From Streptomyces cavernae (lineage in GTDB: Bacteria; Actinomycetota; Actinomycetes; Streptomycetales; Streptomycetaceae), in the NCBI RefSeq assembly GCF_004023625.1, contig NZ_RPDJ01000015.1, positions 186,001 to 250,000 of the forward strand: a stretch of DNA of 64,000 nt, in the 5' to 3' direction. Positions 33,917 to 42,910 of the stretch are shown here, piece by piece (position 1 is the first letter of the stretch; every line of letters begins with the position of its first letter). The translations under genes and the position numbers were made by a program. The notes below the pieces were generated by a model that had not been told where the DNA came from, did not search any database, and saw only the letters and a program-made list of their open reading frames with translations.

Positions 33917-34657
33917 ATGAATACGTCCACCACCAACCGCGTCGCGTTGGTCACCGGCGGATCGGGCGGCATCGGCCGTGCCGTGGCCGAGCGGCTCGCC
34001 CAGGACGGTCTCGCGGTCGCCGTGCAGTACGCGGGCAACAAGGCCAGGGCCGAGGAAACCGTTGAGGCGATCATCGCAGCCGGTGGCAAGGCCCTCGCGG
34101 TGGGAGGCGATGTCGCTGACGAGAGTGCGATGAGCGCGGCGTTCGACGCGGTCGAGTCGGCCTTCGGCGGCGTCGACGTGGTCGTGAACACCGCCGGCAT
34201 CATGATCCTGGGCCCGATCGCCACGTTCGACCTCGCCGACCTGGACCGGATGCACCGCACGAACATCCGCGGCACATTCGTCGTCTCCCAGCGGGCGGCG
34301 CGCAGCGTCCGCCCGGGTGGCGCGATCGTCAACTTCTCGACCTCGGTGGTGCGCACCCAGCTGCCGGCCTACGGCGCCTACGTCGCCAGCAAGGCCGCAG
34401 TGGAGGGTCTGACCCTCACCCTGGCCCGTGAGCTGCGCGGCCGGGACATCACCGTCAACGCCGTCGCCCCCGGCCCCACCGCCACACCGCTGTTTCTGGA
34501 CGGCAAGGACGACGCCACCATCGCGAAGTTCGCCAAGGCGACCCCGCTGGAGCGGCTGGGTCGGCCCGAGGACATCGCCGAGGTCGTCTCGTTCCTCGCC
34601 GGCCCCGCGCGCTGGGTCAACGGACAGATCCTCTACGCCAACGGCGGCCTCGCCTGA
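33917..34657 (+). CDS. Short-chain dehydrogenase/reductase
   Basis: A 246-residue SDR. It has the motif TGGSGGIGRAVAERLAQDG (residues 13-31), NTAGIM, catalytic STSVV and YGAYVASK, and PGPTATPLF. GNKA after strand two points to NADP preference. GGAAGGAG precedes the ATG at 33917. It is the first gene of a four-gene operon (SDR, SDR, SnoaL-like, TetR). A degenerate copy of its last 27 residues exists at 37140-37223. Confidence 0.88.
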   Translation: MNTSTTNRVALVTGGSGGIGRAVAERLAQDGLAVAVQYAGNKARAEETVEAIIAAGGKALAVGGDVADESAMSAAFDAVESAFGGVDVVVNTAGIMILGPIATFDLADLDRMHRTNIRGTFVVSQRAARSVRPGGAIVNFSTSVVRTQLPAYGAYVASKAAVEGLTLTLARELRGRDITVNAVAPGPTATPLFLDGKDDATIAKFAKATPLERLGRPEDIAEVVSFLAGPARWVNGQILYANGGLA

Positions 34658-34714
34658 CCCCCGCCGCCCCCGCACCATCCCGCCTTGCTGACACTGCTGA
34701 AAGGAACCACGTCC

Positions 34715-35614
34715 ATGTCCACCACCGGCAACGTCATCGTCATCACCGGCGCCTCCAGCGGTTTCGGGGCCCTGACCGCCCGCGCGCTGGCCGACGCAGG
34801 CCACACGGTCTACGCCGGCATGCGCCAGACCACCGGCCGCAACGCGCCCCAGGTCCAGGCCGCCGCCGACTACGCCCACGAGCACAACGCCGACCTGCGC
34901 TCCATCGAGCTCGACGTGAACTCCCAGGACTCGGTCAACACCGCCATCAAGCGGATCGAGGCCGAGCACGGCCACATCGACGTGCTGATCCACAACGCCG
35001 GCCACATGGTGACCGGGCCGGCCGAGGCCTTTACCCCCGACCAACTCGCCGAGCTCTACAACGTGAACGTGCTCTCCACCCAGCGCGTCAACCGCGCCGC
35101 GCTGCCGGGCATGCGCAGGCGCGGTCAAGGACTGGTGGTCTGGGTGTCCAGCACCAGCGTCAAAGGCGGCACCCCGCCCTACCTCGCCCCCTACTTCGCC
35201 GCCAAGGCCGGCATGGACTCCCTCGCGGTGTCCTACGCCGGCGAACTCTCCCGCTGGGGCGTGGAGACCTCGATCATCGTCCCGGGCTCGTTCACCAGCG
35301 GCACCAACCACTTCGCCCACTCCGGCCACCCCGACGACACCGCCGTCGAGGCCGAGTACGAGACCAGGTACGCCGGCCTGATGGATCAGGTGGCGACCAA
35401 GCTTGCCGCTCTCGCCCCGGAGGGCGCGTCCGCGTCGCTGGTCTCCGACGAGATCGCCCGCATCATCGCCCTGCCCGCCGGACAGCGCCCCTACCGCGTT
35501 CACATCGACCCCGCCGACGACGGATCCGAGGAGGTCTCCGAGGTCGCCGACCGCATCCGCCGTGAATTCCTCACCCGCATCGACCTCGCCGACCTGCTCA
35601 CCGTCCAGCGCTGA
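34715..35614 (+). CDS. Short-chain dehydrogenase, long-type
   Basis: A 299-residue SDR. It has TGASSGFGALTARALADAG at residues 10-28, HNAGHM, SSTSVKGG, YFAAKAGMDS and PGSFTSGTN. The subfamily is often annotated as oxidoreductase of unknown substrate and found next to TetR regulators in streptomycetes. AAAGGAA precedes the ATG at 34715. A shortened decayed copy lies at 37306-37566. Confidence 0.87.
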   Translation: MSTTGNVIVITGASSGFGALTARALADAGHTVYAGMRQTTGRNAPQVQAAADYAHEHNADLRSIELDVNSQDSVNTAIKRIEAEHGHIDVLIHNAGHMVTGPAEAFTPDQLAELYNVNVLSTQRVNRAALPGMRRRGQGLVVWVSSTSVKGGTPPYLAPYFAAKAGMDSLAVSYAGELSRWGVETSIIVPGSFTSGTNHFAHSGHPDDTAVEAEYETRYAGLMDQVATKLAALAPEGASASLVSDEIARIIALPAGQRPYRVHIDPADDGSEEVSEVADRIRREFLTRIDLADLLTVQR

Positions 35615-35689
35615 AACTTTGGACCTGGGACGGGCGCAGGACGTCAGCCCCCTCCCGTCCCGGCTCCCCACACCACCGAGGCAGTCACC

Positions 35690-36022
35690 ATGACCACCAT
35701 CGAAACCCCGGCCGCCATCGAGACGTTCATCGAGGCGACCAACCGCGGCGACGCCGAGGCATTCGCCGCCGCGTTCACCCACGACGCCGACCTCAACGAC
35801 TGGGGCCGCGCGTATCACGGTCGCGACGGCGTGCGCGCCTGGGACCGCACCGACAACATCGGCGTCCAGGCACACTTCGACCTGGACGCGATCGAGCCCG
35901 GCTCGTCCCCCGACACCTATGTCGCGACCCTGACTGTGACCGGCAACGGCCACAACGGCACCGGCCCCATGACCTTCCGCCTGCGCGACGGGCTGATCGC
36001 AAGCCTGCGGATCACTCCGTGA
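35690..36022 (+). CDS. SnoaL/NTF2-like protein
   Basis: A 110-residue protein of the NTF2-like superfamily. It opens IETFIEATNRGDAEAFAAAF, then DADLNDWGRAYHGRDGVRAW, the usual SnoaL-type opening helix and first strands. No function is fixed. It is the third gene of the SDR operon, and its stop overlaps the TetR start (GTGA). Confidence 0.8.
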   Translation: MTTIETPAAIETFIEATNRGDAEAFAAAFTHDADLNDWGRAYHGRDGVRAWDRTDNIGVQAHFDLDAIEPGSSPDTYVATLTVTGNGHNGTGPMTFRLRDGLIASLRITP

Positions 36023-36711
36023 CACCGGCCACGACGGAAACTGCCACGACGGAAACTGACATGACCCCTGGCAACCGAGCAGGAGCACACGTGGCGAACA
36101 AGGCGAACGGCCCCGCCGCCAAGGAAGGCAACGGCCGCGGACGAGGGCGCCGGCCCGCGGACGAGGTCCGAGCAGACGTCCTGCGCACCGCAGGCGACCT
36201 GCTGCTCACCGAAGGTATCGCCGACCTCACCTTCGAACGCATCGCCAGGGCCTCGGGCGTCAGCAAGACCACCCTCTACAAATGGTGGCCCTCCAAAGGA
36301 GCGCTCGCCCTGGACGGCTACTTCCACGCCGTCGAGGAAACACTCGCCTTCCCCGACACCGGAGACATCCACGCCGACCTGCTCACCCAACTTCGCGCCT
36401 TCGCCCATTTGATGACCCAGACCCCGGGCGGACGCGTACTGACCGAGCTGATCGGCGAGTCACAGACCGACCAGGACCTGGCCGCCGCCTACCGGAAGCT
36501 GTACTCCTCGCACCGGCGTCGGCTGGCGGGAGAACGCCTCCACCGGGCTCAGGAACTCGGCCAGATCCGCACCGGCATCGACGTACAGGTCCTCGTCGAC
36601 CAGCTCTGGGGCGCCGTCTACCACCGACTGCTCATCCCCGACGAACCTGTCACCGACGACTTCATCGTGGCGCTCGTCAACAACCTCCTGTACGGAGTCC
36701 GCCCGACGTAG
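36019..36711 (+). CDS. TetR-family transcriptional regulator
   Basis: A regulator of up to 230 residues. A basic, glycine-rich N-terminal arm (NGRGRGRRPADEVRADVL) precedes the HTH FERIARASGVSKTTLYKWWP. The C-terminal domain is of the TetR_C type with GRVLTELIGESQTD and LVDQLWGAVYHRLLI. I kept the overlapping GTG at 36019, although the ATG at 36061 is possible. As the last gene of the SDR operon it probably represses its own operon. Confidence 0.88.
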   Translation: MTPATTETATTETDMTPGNRAGAHVANKANGPAAKEGNGRGRGRRPADEVRADVLRTAGDLLLTEGIADLTFERIARASGVSKTTLYKWWPSKGALALDGYFHAVEETLAFPDTGDIHADLLTQLRAFAHLMTQTPGGRVLTELIGESQTDQDLAAAYRKLYSSHRRRLAGERLHRAQELGQIRTGIDVQVLVDQLWGAVYHRLLIPDEPVTDDFIVALVNNLLYGVRPT

Positions 36712-37139
36712 GGCGGTCGTGACCACGGTGAACGCGGTGGTTGATGGCACACGGTGGCCGGTCAGCCACCTGCCCGGATCGTCGTTGAGAGGCTACGGAT
36801 CACTGCGGCCGTCATGTCCCAGCAAGAGCGGTGACCGGGCCCCAGAACGAAACAGCGGGCAATCGGCCCGGGACTACGGACATGAGCCGATCAGGAACAG
36901 CGCTGACCAACGCCGTCGGGCACGTCCGCATGATCCACCCGCCGCCTCCGACCAGACCTCACCGAGAATCACACGGCGGCGATGACACCGGGCGCGGGCT
37001 GCTCCGCGCTCACGGGCTGTCAGGCTTCGAAGCCCTGCCGGGTGGCACCTCCCAGATCGCCTGGGACACGGAAGGGGGCACGGTCAGCGAGGGCAACCTC
37101 GCCGCCCAGGTCGAGCAGTGCTGTCTCAACAGCGCCACC
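36712..37139. other. Stretch without a supportable gene
   Basis: No protein family is recognisable on either strand. It lies between the TetR gene and the degraded SDR copies and may be decayed sequence from the same duplication. Confidence 0.4.
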
Positions 37140-37223
37140 ACGCGCGCCGAGGCGGTGGCCATCTTCGCCGGCCCGGCCCGGTGGATCAACGGCCAGATCC
37201 TCTACGCCAACGGCGGCATCGCC
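37140..37223 (+). pseudogene. C-terminal scrap of an SDR (copy of 33917-34657)
   Basis: The strand reads AIFAGPARWINGQILYANGG, nearly the same as the end of the intact SDR (FLAGPARWVNGQILYANGG). Upstream parts of that gene are gone. The order relative to the next fragment matches the intact SDR pair at 33.9-35.6 kb. Confidence 0.7.
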
Positions 37224-37305
37224 TGCCCCTCACGCGCTGAAGCGGCCGTCGCCGCCACCGGCGACAAGCCCAGGCCCCACCCTCGAGACCCACCAAACAG
37301 AGATC

Positions 37306-37566
37306 ATGAGCAACATCGTCGTCATCACCCCTGCCTCCAGCGGTTTCGGCGCCCTTATCGCTCGCACCCTCGCGGACGCCGGGCACATCATCCAAGCCGG
37401 AATGCGCCAGACCACCCCCCGCAACGCCGCGCAGGCCGAAGCCGCTGCTGCCTACAGCAAGGACCACGGAGTAAACCTGCGCTCCCTCGAACTCGACGTC
37501 GCCCCGCAGGAATCCGGCGAGTTCCTCACCCGCGTGGGGCTCGCCGATTTGCTCACAGCGCGCCCG
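37306..37566 (+). pseudogene. Internally deleted copy of the long-type SDR
   Basis: Starting at an ATG, the strand reads IVVITPASSGFGALIARTLA and continues to LRSLELDVAPQE. It then jumps to SGEFLTRVGLADLLTARP, which is the C-terminus of the intact SDR at 34715-35614. About 230 residues are missing, including the active site. The cofactor motif has Pro in place of Gly (TPASSGFG). Confidence 0.75.
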
Positions 37567-37674
37567 GGCGATGGCGCAGCCGGCTCTCCGCGTGGGGCCA
37601 CCGGGACTTCCCGGTCGCCCCTCCTCTGCGCGCCGACTGCACGCCCCGCACGTCGTACACCACGAAGGTGACCA

Positions 37675-38313
37675 ATGATGCGTCTGCCACGACTTCTGAT
37701 CGCCGGGATCTTGTTGTCCGTCACGGTTTTCCTGCTCTCGGCCCTCTTCGCGCAGCCCGCCTCCCGCTCGGTGGGCGCAGCTTCGGCGGCTGTGTTCGTA
37801 CCTCTCTGGTACTGCCTGACCGCGGTGCATGCGGGGCTCGGCATGGCATACGGGATCCGAGGCGCCGACGAGATCGTCGTCTTCGGGACCACGTTCTCCT
37901 TGCCGACCACCGCGAGCCTGGTGATGTGGTGGGTAAGCGCGAGCGAGTGGGAGGGCGGTCCCGTCCTCACCACGGGCCGCACGCCGGTGATGCTCACGGC
38001 CGGCATGGTGCTCTGGGCAGCCGTGGCACTCCTGGTCGCTGTGCTGGCTCCCGGCGCCGCGGACGGGGCGGGGAGTTGGGCCGCAGCCGCGGCCGCGGCC
38101 TTCCTTCCGCTGTGGTTGCTCGTGTGCGGCGCCAATGCGTTGCTCGGCGTGTTCGCCGCCGGCTACACCTGGCGGGAAGAGCTGTTCATCATGGTCGCCA
38201 ACCTGTCACTTCCCACCGTGGTCGCCCTGCTTGCGCCGTGGGCGATCAGCCGCAGGCGGCACGAAGAAGACGTTGCCGGATACGGGGCGGAAAGCCGGGA
38301 GACGACAGCCTGA
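37675..38313 (+). CDS. Integral membrane protein of unknown function
   Basis: A 212-residue protein with about five hydrophobic segments (near residues 6-26, 34-55, 64-86, 104-125, 135-160 and 168-190). I recognise no family. The charged C-terminal tail is probably cytoplasmic. GAAGGTG precedes the first of two adjacent ATG codons. It follows the dead SDR copy and has no obvious partner. Confidence 0.75.
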   Translation: MMRLPRLLIAGILLSVTVFLLSALFAQPASRSVGAASAAVFVPLWYCLTAVHAGLGMAYGIRGADEIVVFGTTFSLPTTASLVMWWVSASEWEGGPVLTTGRTPVMLTAGMVLWAAVALLVAVLAPGAADGAGSWAAAAAAAFLPLWLLVCGANALLGVFAAGYTWREELFIMVANLSLPTVVALLAPWAISRRRHEEDVAGYGAESRETTA

Positions 38314-38389
38314 AGCGGGCTGCCCGACCCGGTCGCCCTGCGGGTGCCGAGAACCCTATCCATGGCCTGTGACCTGCGGATTGTCGCGA

Positions 38390-38690
38390 ATGGTCAGTGA
38401 TCGCCGGATGAGCGCGCCCGCGCCCGCAGCGGGGGAGCGGGGGGCAGCGAACTCCGCCATGATCTGCTGGTAGGCCGGACGGTCCGGCAGCTTCGCAGCC
38501 GGCGGCGCGGGCGAAGTCGGATCGGGCAGTTCCAGCAGCGTCTTGCTGGTGATCCGGATTTCCTCGGCGGCCTTGTCGAACTCGTCCAGCAGCTCAGTCA
38601 GCTCCGCGATGCGCTCTTGGGCCGCCCCGGCCTCGGCCGTGATGTCCCGCTCCTGCTCTGGGTGTCGAGCACCACCAGGCTGGGGCCGGC
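38390..38690 (-). pseudogene. Coiled-coil protein fragment, transposon-associated type
   Basis: The strand encodes ERDITAEAGAAQERIAELTE, then LPDRPAYQQIMAEFA. This recalls a small helical protein often found beside actinobacterial mobile elements (heptad-rich helix, then LPxxPAYQxI). The end after about 38450 is scrambled (GAGALIRRS) and no good start exists. I cannot assign a function. Confidence 0.4.
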
Positions 38691-38774
38691 GTCCGCCCCC
38701 TCATCTCGCGAACCTGCCATCGCAGCAGGTCGTGGCGACAATGTGCCGCGCGGTGCTGGATGGCCCGGCCCGGC

Positions 38775-40019
38775 TCACGCTTGCAGGGTCTTCTGCGGGC
38801 TGGTCTTCCGGAGGAGGGGCAGCAGTCCGGCCGCCACGAGAGCGGAGGCGAGGCCGAGGGCGCCGACGGCTTTCGTGAGGTGGCCGGTGGCGGACTCGAG
38901 GGCGAGCAGGGAGAGCGGGCAGAGGAACTGCCCGAGGAAGAACGACGCGATCCACAGTCCGGTGCCCCGGCCGCGCTTGCGGTATTCCAGCTTTGACATG
39001 GCCCAGGTGAGCAGCGTGGGCAGCAGAAAGCCGGTGCCGATACAGTTCAGGAAGGTGCCGAGGATCAGAATCGCCACGTTGTGGGCCAGGCTGATCAGCG
39101 CGAACCCTGCTGCGCACAGGGCGAAGATCGCGGCCAGTCTGCGCTCCGGCCGGCCGATCATCGAGGCGAAGATGACGGAGCCGATGACCGTGGCGGTGCT
39201 GGCGATCGCGGTGACCATGCCGATGAGGGCGCTGGACTGTATGCCCAGGCCGTTCATCAGGTAGGCCGTTTCGGCCGGGACGACGTAGAAGACGATGCCA
39301 CCGAACACCGAGAGCAGGCAGATGCCGGCCAGCCGGCCGGCCGAGGAGGGCCGATGCCCGACGGTGAGCGCCTCGTCCACGGGGGCGCCCGGCCCGGGCT
39401 TGGACAGGAATGCGGCCATCGCGGGGGCGAGGAGCAGCCCGACGGCGTAGAGCTGGAACGGGGCGCGCCAATCCGAGGTTGCCATCGCCCCGCCGAGTAT
39501 GAAGAGGGCGGTGGCGGAAATGGTGGCGCACACCGTCTGCAGGGCCAGGTAGCGGTCGCGTGCCCGGCCCGCGTAGTAGTCGCCGATCAACGTCGTGCAG
39601 GAGGTCATGACGAAGGCTTCGGCGACACCGAGGAGGGCACGGCTGGCCACGATGGCACCGAGCGAGTCCAGCCACAGCGGAGCGGTGCCGAACAGCGCGT
39701 ACAGGCCGGTCGCGACGACCAGTGGAATCCTGCGTCCCAGGCGGTCGAGCAGAACACCCGCGAGGGGGGCGACCAGGGCGAGGGTGAGCGCTGGAATCGT
39801 GAGGATCAACGGGACCAGTACGTCCGCGTCCGGCACCGTCCTGAACAGCTCCTGCAGCTTCGGCAGCACGGGAGCGAGTAGCACTGCGCCGAGGACCGGC
39901 AGACAACTCCCGCTCATCAGGAGCGTCAAGCGCAGACTGCCCCCGGATTCCGGCACGGGCTCGGTGCTCCGGACGGCGAAACCGTCGGTGGGAACGGGCG
40001 AGGAGGTGAAACCGGGCAC
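38775..40019 (-). CDS. MFS transporter
   Basis: A 414-residue major facilitator with twelve predicted helices. It has the loop 2-3 motif GVLLDRLGRRIPL, and LLGVAEAFVMTSCTTLIGDY resembling motif C-type segments of drug/H+ antiporters. I chose the GTG at 40019 because GGAGG lies 6 nt upstream. It diverges from an ABC exporter at 40527. The pair suggests export of, or resistance to, one or two toxic compounds. The substrate is unknown. Confidence 0.87.
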   Translation of the reverse strand: MPGFTSSPVPTDGFAVRSTEPVPESGGSLRLTLLMSGSCLPVLGAVLLAPVLPKLQELFRTVPDADVLVPLILTIPALTLALVAPLAGVLLDRLGRRIPLVVATGLYALFGTAPLWLDSLGAIVASRALLGVAEAFVMTSCTTLIGDYYAGRARDRYLALQTVCATISATALFILGGAMATSDWRAPFQLYAVGLLLAPAMAAFLSKPGPGAPVDEALTVGHRPSSAGRLAGICLLSVFGGIVFYVVPAETAYLMNGLGIQSSALIGMVTAIASTATVIGSVIFASMIGRPERRLAAIFALCAAGFALISLAHNVAILILGTFLNCIGTGFLLPTLLTWAMSKLEYRKRGRGTGLWIASFFLGQFLCPLSLLALESATGHLTKAVGALGLASALVAAGLLPLLRKTSPQKTLQA

Positions 40020-40388
40020 GCAAGGCCTCCACGTGGGCGGTGACAGGGCACGCGGCAAGCTGCCGCGTGGCTGTGCCCACCGCGGAGCGCCAGTGCACCA
40101 AAGGGAAACGCCCGGAGGAATGAGGGGGCGTCTGGACTTGCACGACTATCGGGCAAGTCGCTCCCTGTTGCCTACCCCCTACGCCATTCAACTGGTAGAT
40201 CTCACCTATCCATCTTCTGGATGGTTCCCGGAACCGATCTCCCGCCGAAGGTCGGTTCAGGGCTCCGGCCTGCGGCAACGCTGCAACACCGACACTCTCC
40301 TGCCGCTCGCACCCGTCTCCAGGACCGACCGGCATGAACCCCGCGGCAACCAGCACAAGTGCTCAAGGCTGATCAGGTGCAGGCGTAT
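40020..40388. other. Divergent promoter region
   Basis: No gene is visible. It separates the MFS gene from the leader peptide of the ABC exporter. It is relatively AT-rich around 40180-40215, a good place for promoters in this genome. Confidence 0.45.
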
Positions 40389-40475
40389 ATGGACATTCTC
40401 CATCGCCTGCTGAACACGCGTGATACCCGAACACTGATCCCTGGCGGGGAGGGTGTGTGGCTCACGGTCCTGTGA
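40389..40475 (+). CDS. Candidate 28-residue regulatory leader peptide
   Basis: An ATG preceded by AGG at short spacing opens a 28-codon frame: MDILHRLLNTRDTRTLIPGG, then EGVWLTVL. The TGA (40473-40475) lies inside the 3' half of a strong hairpin 50 bp upstream of the ABC exporter. Ribosome stalling or slow translation at the last codons would change whether that hairpin forms. This is the arrangement of antibiotic-inducible leaders such as those before drug-efflux ABC genes in Bacillus. Nothing proves it is translated. Confidence 0.5.
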   Translation: MDILHRLLNTRDTRTLIPGGEGVWLTVL

Positions 40476-40489
40476 GTCGCACACCCTCC
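40448..40489 (+). promoter_or_regulatory. Attenuator-like hairpin before the ABC exporter
   Basis: GGAGGGTGTG (40448-40457) pairs perfectly with CACACCCTCC (40480-40489). An inner CTCAC/GTGAG pair lies around a short loop. It begins inside the leader peptide, and its 3' arm ends 37 bp before the exporter ATG. It could act as an intrinsic terminator or block initiation. Confidence 0.55.
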
Positions 40490-40526
40490 CTCCCGCCATG
40501 GCTCCGCACTTTCGATTGGACCGACC

Positions 40527-42428
40527 ATGGCACCCGGTAACTGCTCGTCCTATACGTCCTTGCCCCGCTTGCTCACCCGGTTCCGCGCCCGGACCGCCCT
40601 TTCGGTCCTGCTCATCGCGGTCAACGCCGGGACGGTTGTCGTGCCGGCTTTCCTTGCCCAGCGAATCATCGACGAGGGTGTTCTGGCGGGCGACCGAACC
40701 CGCCTGTGGGGCCTGAGCGCGGCTCTGTTCGCCGCCGGCCTGCTGGCCGCCGGTTCCGCACTCGGCGAGCGCTGGCTGGTGACCCGGCTCGCCGAGGATG
40801 TCACGGCCCGCGTCCGCTGTGACATGTTCTCCCACCTCCAGCGCCAGTCCGCCGCCTTCTTCAGCGGCGCGCGTTCCGGGGCGATCGTCTCCCGCCTCCA
40901 CGGTGACGTACACGGTGTACGCGACCTGATCGCGCGGACGCTCCGTACGACTGTCTCCTCCCTGCTCACCCTGAGCGTCGGCGTCATCGCGCTGCTGCTG
41001 CTCGACTGGCGGATCGCCCTGGCGGCGGTCGCTGTGACCCCCGTTGTCTACGTGCTGACCCTGCGGTCCGCCCGCATCCTCCCCGGCATAGCCCGAAACG
41101 TGCTGACCGCCACCGCGGACGTCGACTCCCTCGCCGCGGAGGGGCTGAGCGCGGCCGGCGCGGAGACGATCCGGCTCTACGGCGCGGCCTCCCGTACGAA
41201 CGACCGTTTCCGCCGTGCCGCCATGCGTGTGCGCGACACAACCGTACGGGGCATGTTGCTGGACGCGAGGCTCGGCGCGGCACTGGCCGTGGTCACTACC
41301 TCGGCCACTGCGGCTGTCTATGTCACCGCAGGCGCCATGGTCATCGGCGGCGACATGACCGTGGGCACGATGATCGCCATGGCCAGCCTGCTCACCGTGC
41401 TCTACGGGCCCATCACCGCGCTCCCTGGTTGTCGCCTGGAACTCGTCCGAGGGCTGGTCAGCTTCGAGCGGATCCGGGAGGTCATGCTTTTCGAACCCGC
41501 GATCTCGGACCGGCCGGGCGCCCGTACCGCCACCGGACGCGGGGTCACCTTCACCAACGTGTCCTTCGCCTACCCCCCGCAGGAGACGACGGCCCCGGCC
41601 TCTCTCCAGTCCGCCCGCGAACCGGGCGAGCAGACGGGCACTTCCGGTGGCCCTCCGCGTGATGTTCTCAAACGCGTCACCTTCACCGCCGAGCCCGGGA
41701 CGACAGTGGGCATCGTCGGTGGCTCGGGCTCCGGAAAATCCACCCTGACCCGCTTGCTCACCCGCTGCTGGGAGTCGACCGGGGGACGGGTGGAGATCGG
41801 TGGCCAGGATGTTCACGACCTCACCCTGCACAGTCTCCACCAGCACATCGGGGTCGTCACCCAGGAGCCGTTCCTCTTCCATGGCACCATCCGGGACAAC
41901 CTGTTGATGGCCCGGGCAGACGCCGACGACGCCCGCCTCTTGGCCGCCTGCGAGACCGCCCAGATCCGGGACTTGATCGAGCAACTGCCCGATGGCCTGG
42001 GCACCGTGCTCGGCGACCGGGGCGTCCAGCTCTCCGGCGGCGAGCGCCAGCGTCTGGCCATCGCCCGGATGCTCCTGAAGGAGCCCGAAATCGTCGTCCT
42101 GGACGAGGCGACCTCACATCTGGACAACGCCACGGAACACCGTCTGCAGACGGCCCTCCAGCCGTTCCTCCGGGAGCGCACCTGCCTGATCGTCGCCCAC
42201 CGGCTCTCGACGGTCCGCCAGGCCGATCTGCTCCTGCTGCTCGACGACGGCGAAATCACCGAGCGCGGCACGCATGTCGAACTCATGGGGCGAGACGGCC
42301 CGTACCGCCGTCTCCTGAACGCCAGGTCCCTCGACACGCGGAGCGGGAACATCACGCCCATGTCCCCGGCATCATCACCGGGGCCGACCACCGCAGCCCG
42401 GGCCTCGGGCAGCGATGCCAGTGGCTGA
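40527..42428 (+). CDS. ABC exporter, membrane domain fused to ATPase
   Basis: A 633-residue half-transporter. The membrane domain spans about residues 1-300, with six helices. The ATPase domain follows, with Walker A GGSGSGKST, the Q-loop VTQEPFLF, signature LSGGERQRLAIARM, Walker B IVVLDEATSHLD and the H-loop AHRLSTV. A 35-residue Pro/Ser/Gly insertion sits between the first ATPase strand and the DVLKRVTF strand. Such proteins dimerise and export drugs, lipids or peptides. A leader peptide and hairpin upstream suggest induction by a translation inhibitor. Confidence 0.92.
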   Translation: MAPGNCSSYTSLPRLLTRFRARTALSVLLIAVNAGTVVVPAFLAQRIIDEGVLAGDRTRLWGLSAALFAAGLLAAGSALGERWLVTRLAEDVTARVRCDMFSHLQRQSAAFFSGARSGAIVSRLHGDVHGVRDLIARTLRTTVSSLLTLSVGVIALLLLDWRIALAAVAVTPVVYVLTLRSARILPGIARNVLTATADVDSLAAEGLSAAGAETIRLYGAASRTNDRFRRAAMRVRDTTVRGMLLDARLGAALAVVTTSATAAVYVTAGAMVIGGDMTVGTMIAMASLLTVLYGPITALPGCRLELVRGLVSFERIREVMLFEPAISDRPGARTATGRGVTFTNVSFAYPPQETTAPASLQSAREPGEQTGTSGGPPRDVLKRVTFTAEPGTTVGIVGGSGSGKSTLTRLLTRCWESTGGRVEIGGQDVHDLTLHSLHQHIGVVTQEPFLFHGTIRDNLLMARADADDARLLAACETAQIRDLIEQLPDGLGTVLGDRGVQLSGGERQRLAIARMLLKEPEIVVLDEATSHLDNATEHRLQTALQPFLRERTCLIVAHRLSTVRQADLLLLLDDGEITERGTHVELMGRDGPYRRLLNARSLDTRSGNITPMSPASSPGPTTAARASGSDASG

Positions 42429-42499
42429 GGGAGACGGCGCGGGCCCTGCTTCCCGCAGCGCTTCCCGGCCACATCAGCTTGGCTCTGAGCTTGTCGCCC

Positions 42500-42812
42500 A
42501 CCCCGTGCGGCGCGGTTGGTGCGGACCTTGTGGTGGGTCGGGCGGCTGTATGTTTCGCCGGTCACGAGGACTCTGCCCACTTCATGGCGGGTGGCAGGGT
42601 GACGGTTCTTCGAGCCCGGCGGTCGACCGGGGCCGGGACGGGACGGTTTCGGTGCACCGGCTGGGAGCCGGTCTTCGTTGCGCGGGTTTCTGAACCCCCG
42701 CCGGACACAGGCGGGGGTGAGCCTGCTCGACTCGCCGGCTTCTTCCAGGGATGCCGCAGATCGGTAGCCAGCGGGCGGGCGAGTCGGAGTTGGGCGTAGG
42801 CGGCGATCACCC
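42500..42812 (-). pseudogene. Transposase C-terminal remnant (streptomycete type)
   Basis: Two frames together read YAQLRLARPLATDLRHPWKK, then LTPACVRRGFRNPR and KPSRPGPGRPPGSKNRHPAT. This matches the C-terminal tail of a large transposase family common in Streptomyces, with RPGPGRPPGSKN near the end. A frameshift lies near 42730, and the catalytic part is missing. Confidence 0.65.
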
Positions 42813-42910
42813 AATGCCTCGAAGTTAAGGGCCCGGAGACGGTGTCAATTTGTCGGGCAGGGTGATCTTGTACGTATTCGGCGCGGTGTCACACCAATGC
42901 CGACACACCC

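Noticed and set aside
33863..36088. 741-codon open frame on the minus strand
   Set aside because: It lies across two clear SDR genes and a SnoaL-like gene on the other strand and has a Gly/Val/Asp composition typical of antisense shadows.
36831..38372. 513-codon plus-strand frame
   Set aside because: It strings together an SDR scrap and out-of-frame sequence of the second SDR and the membrane protein; no single protein is encoded.
40257..41984. 575-codon open frame antisense to the ABC exporter
   Set aside because: No recognisable domain and fully opposite to a certain gene.
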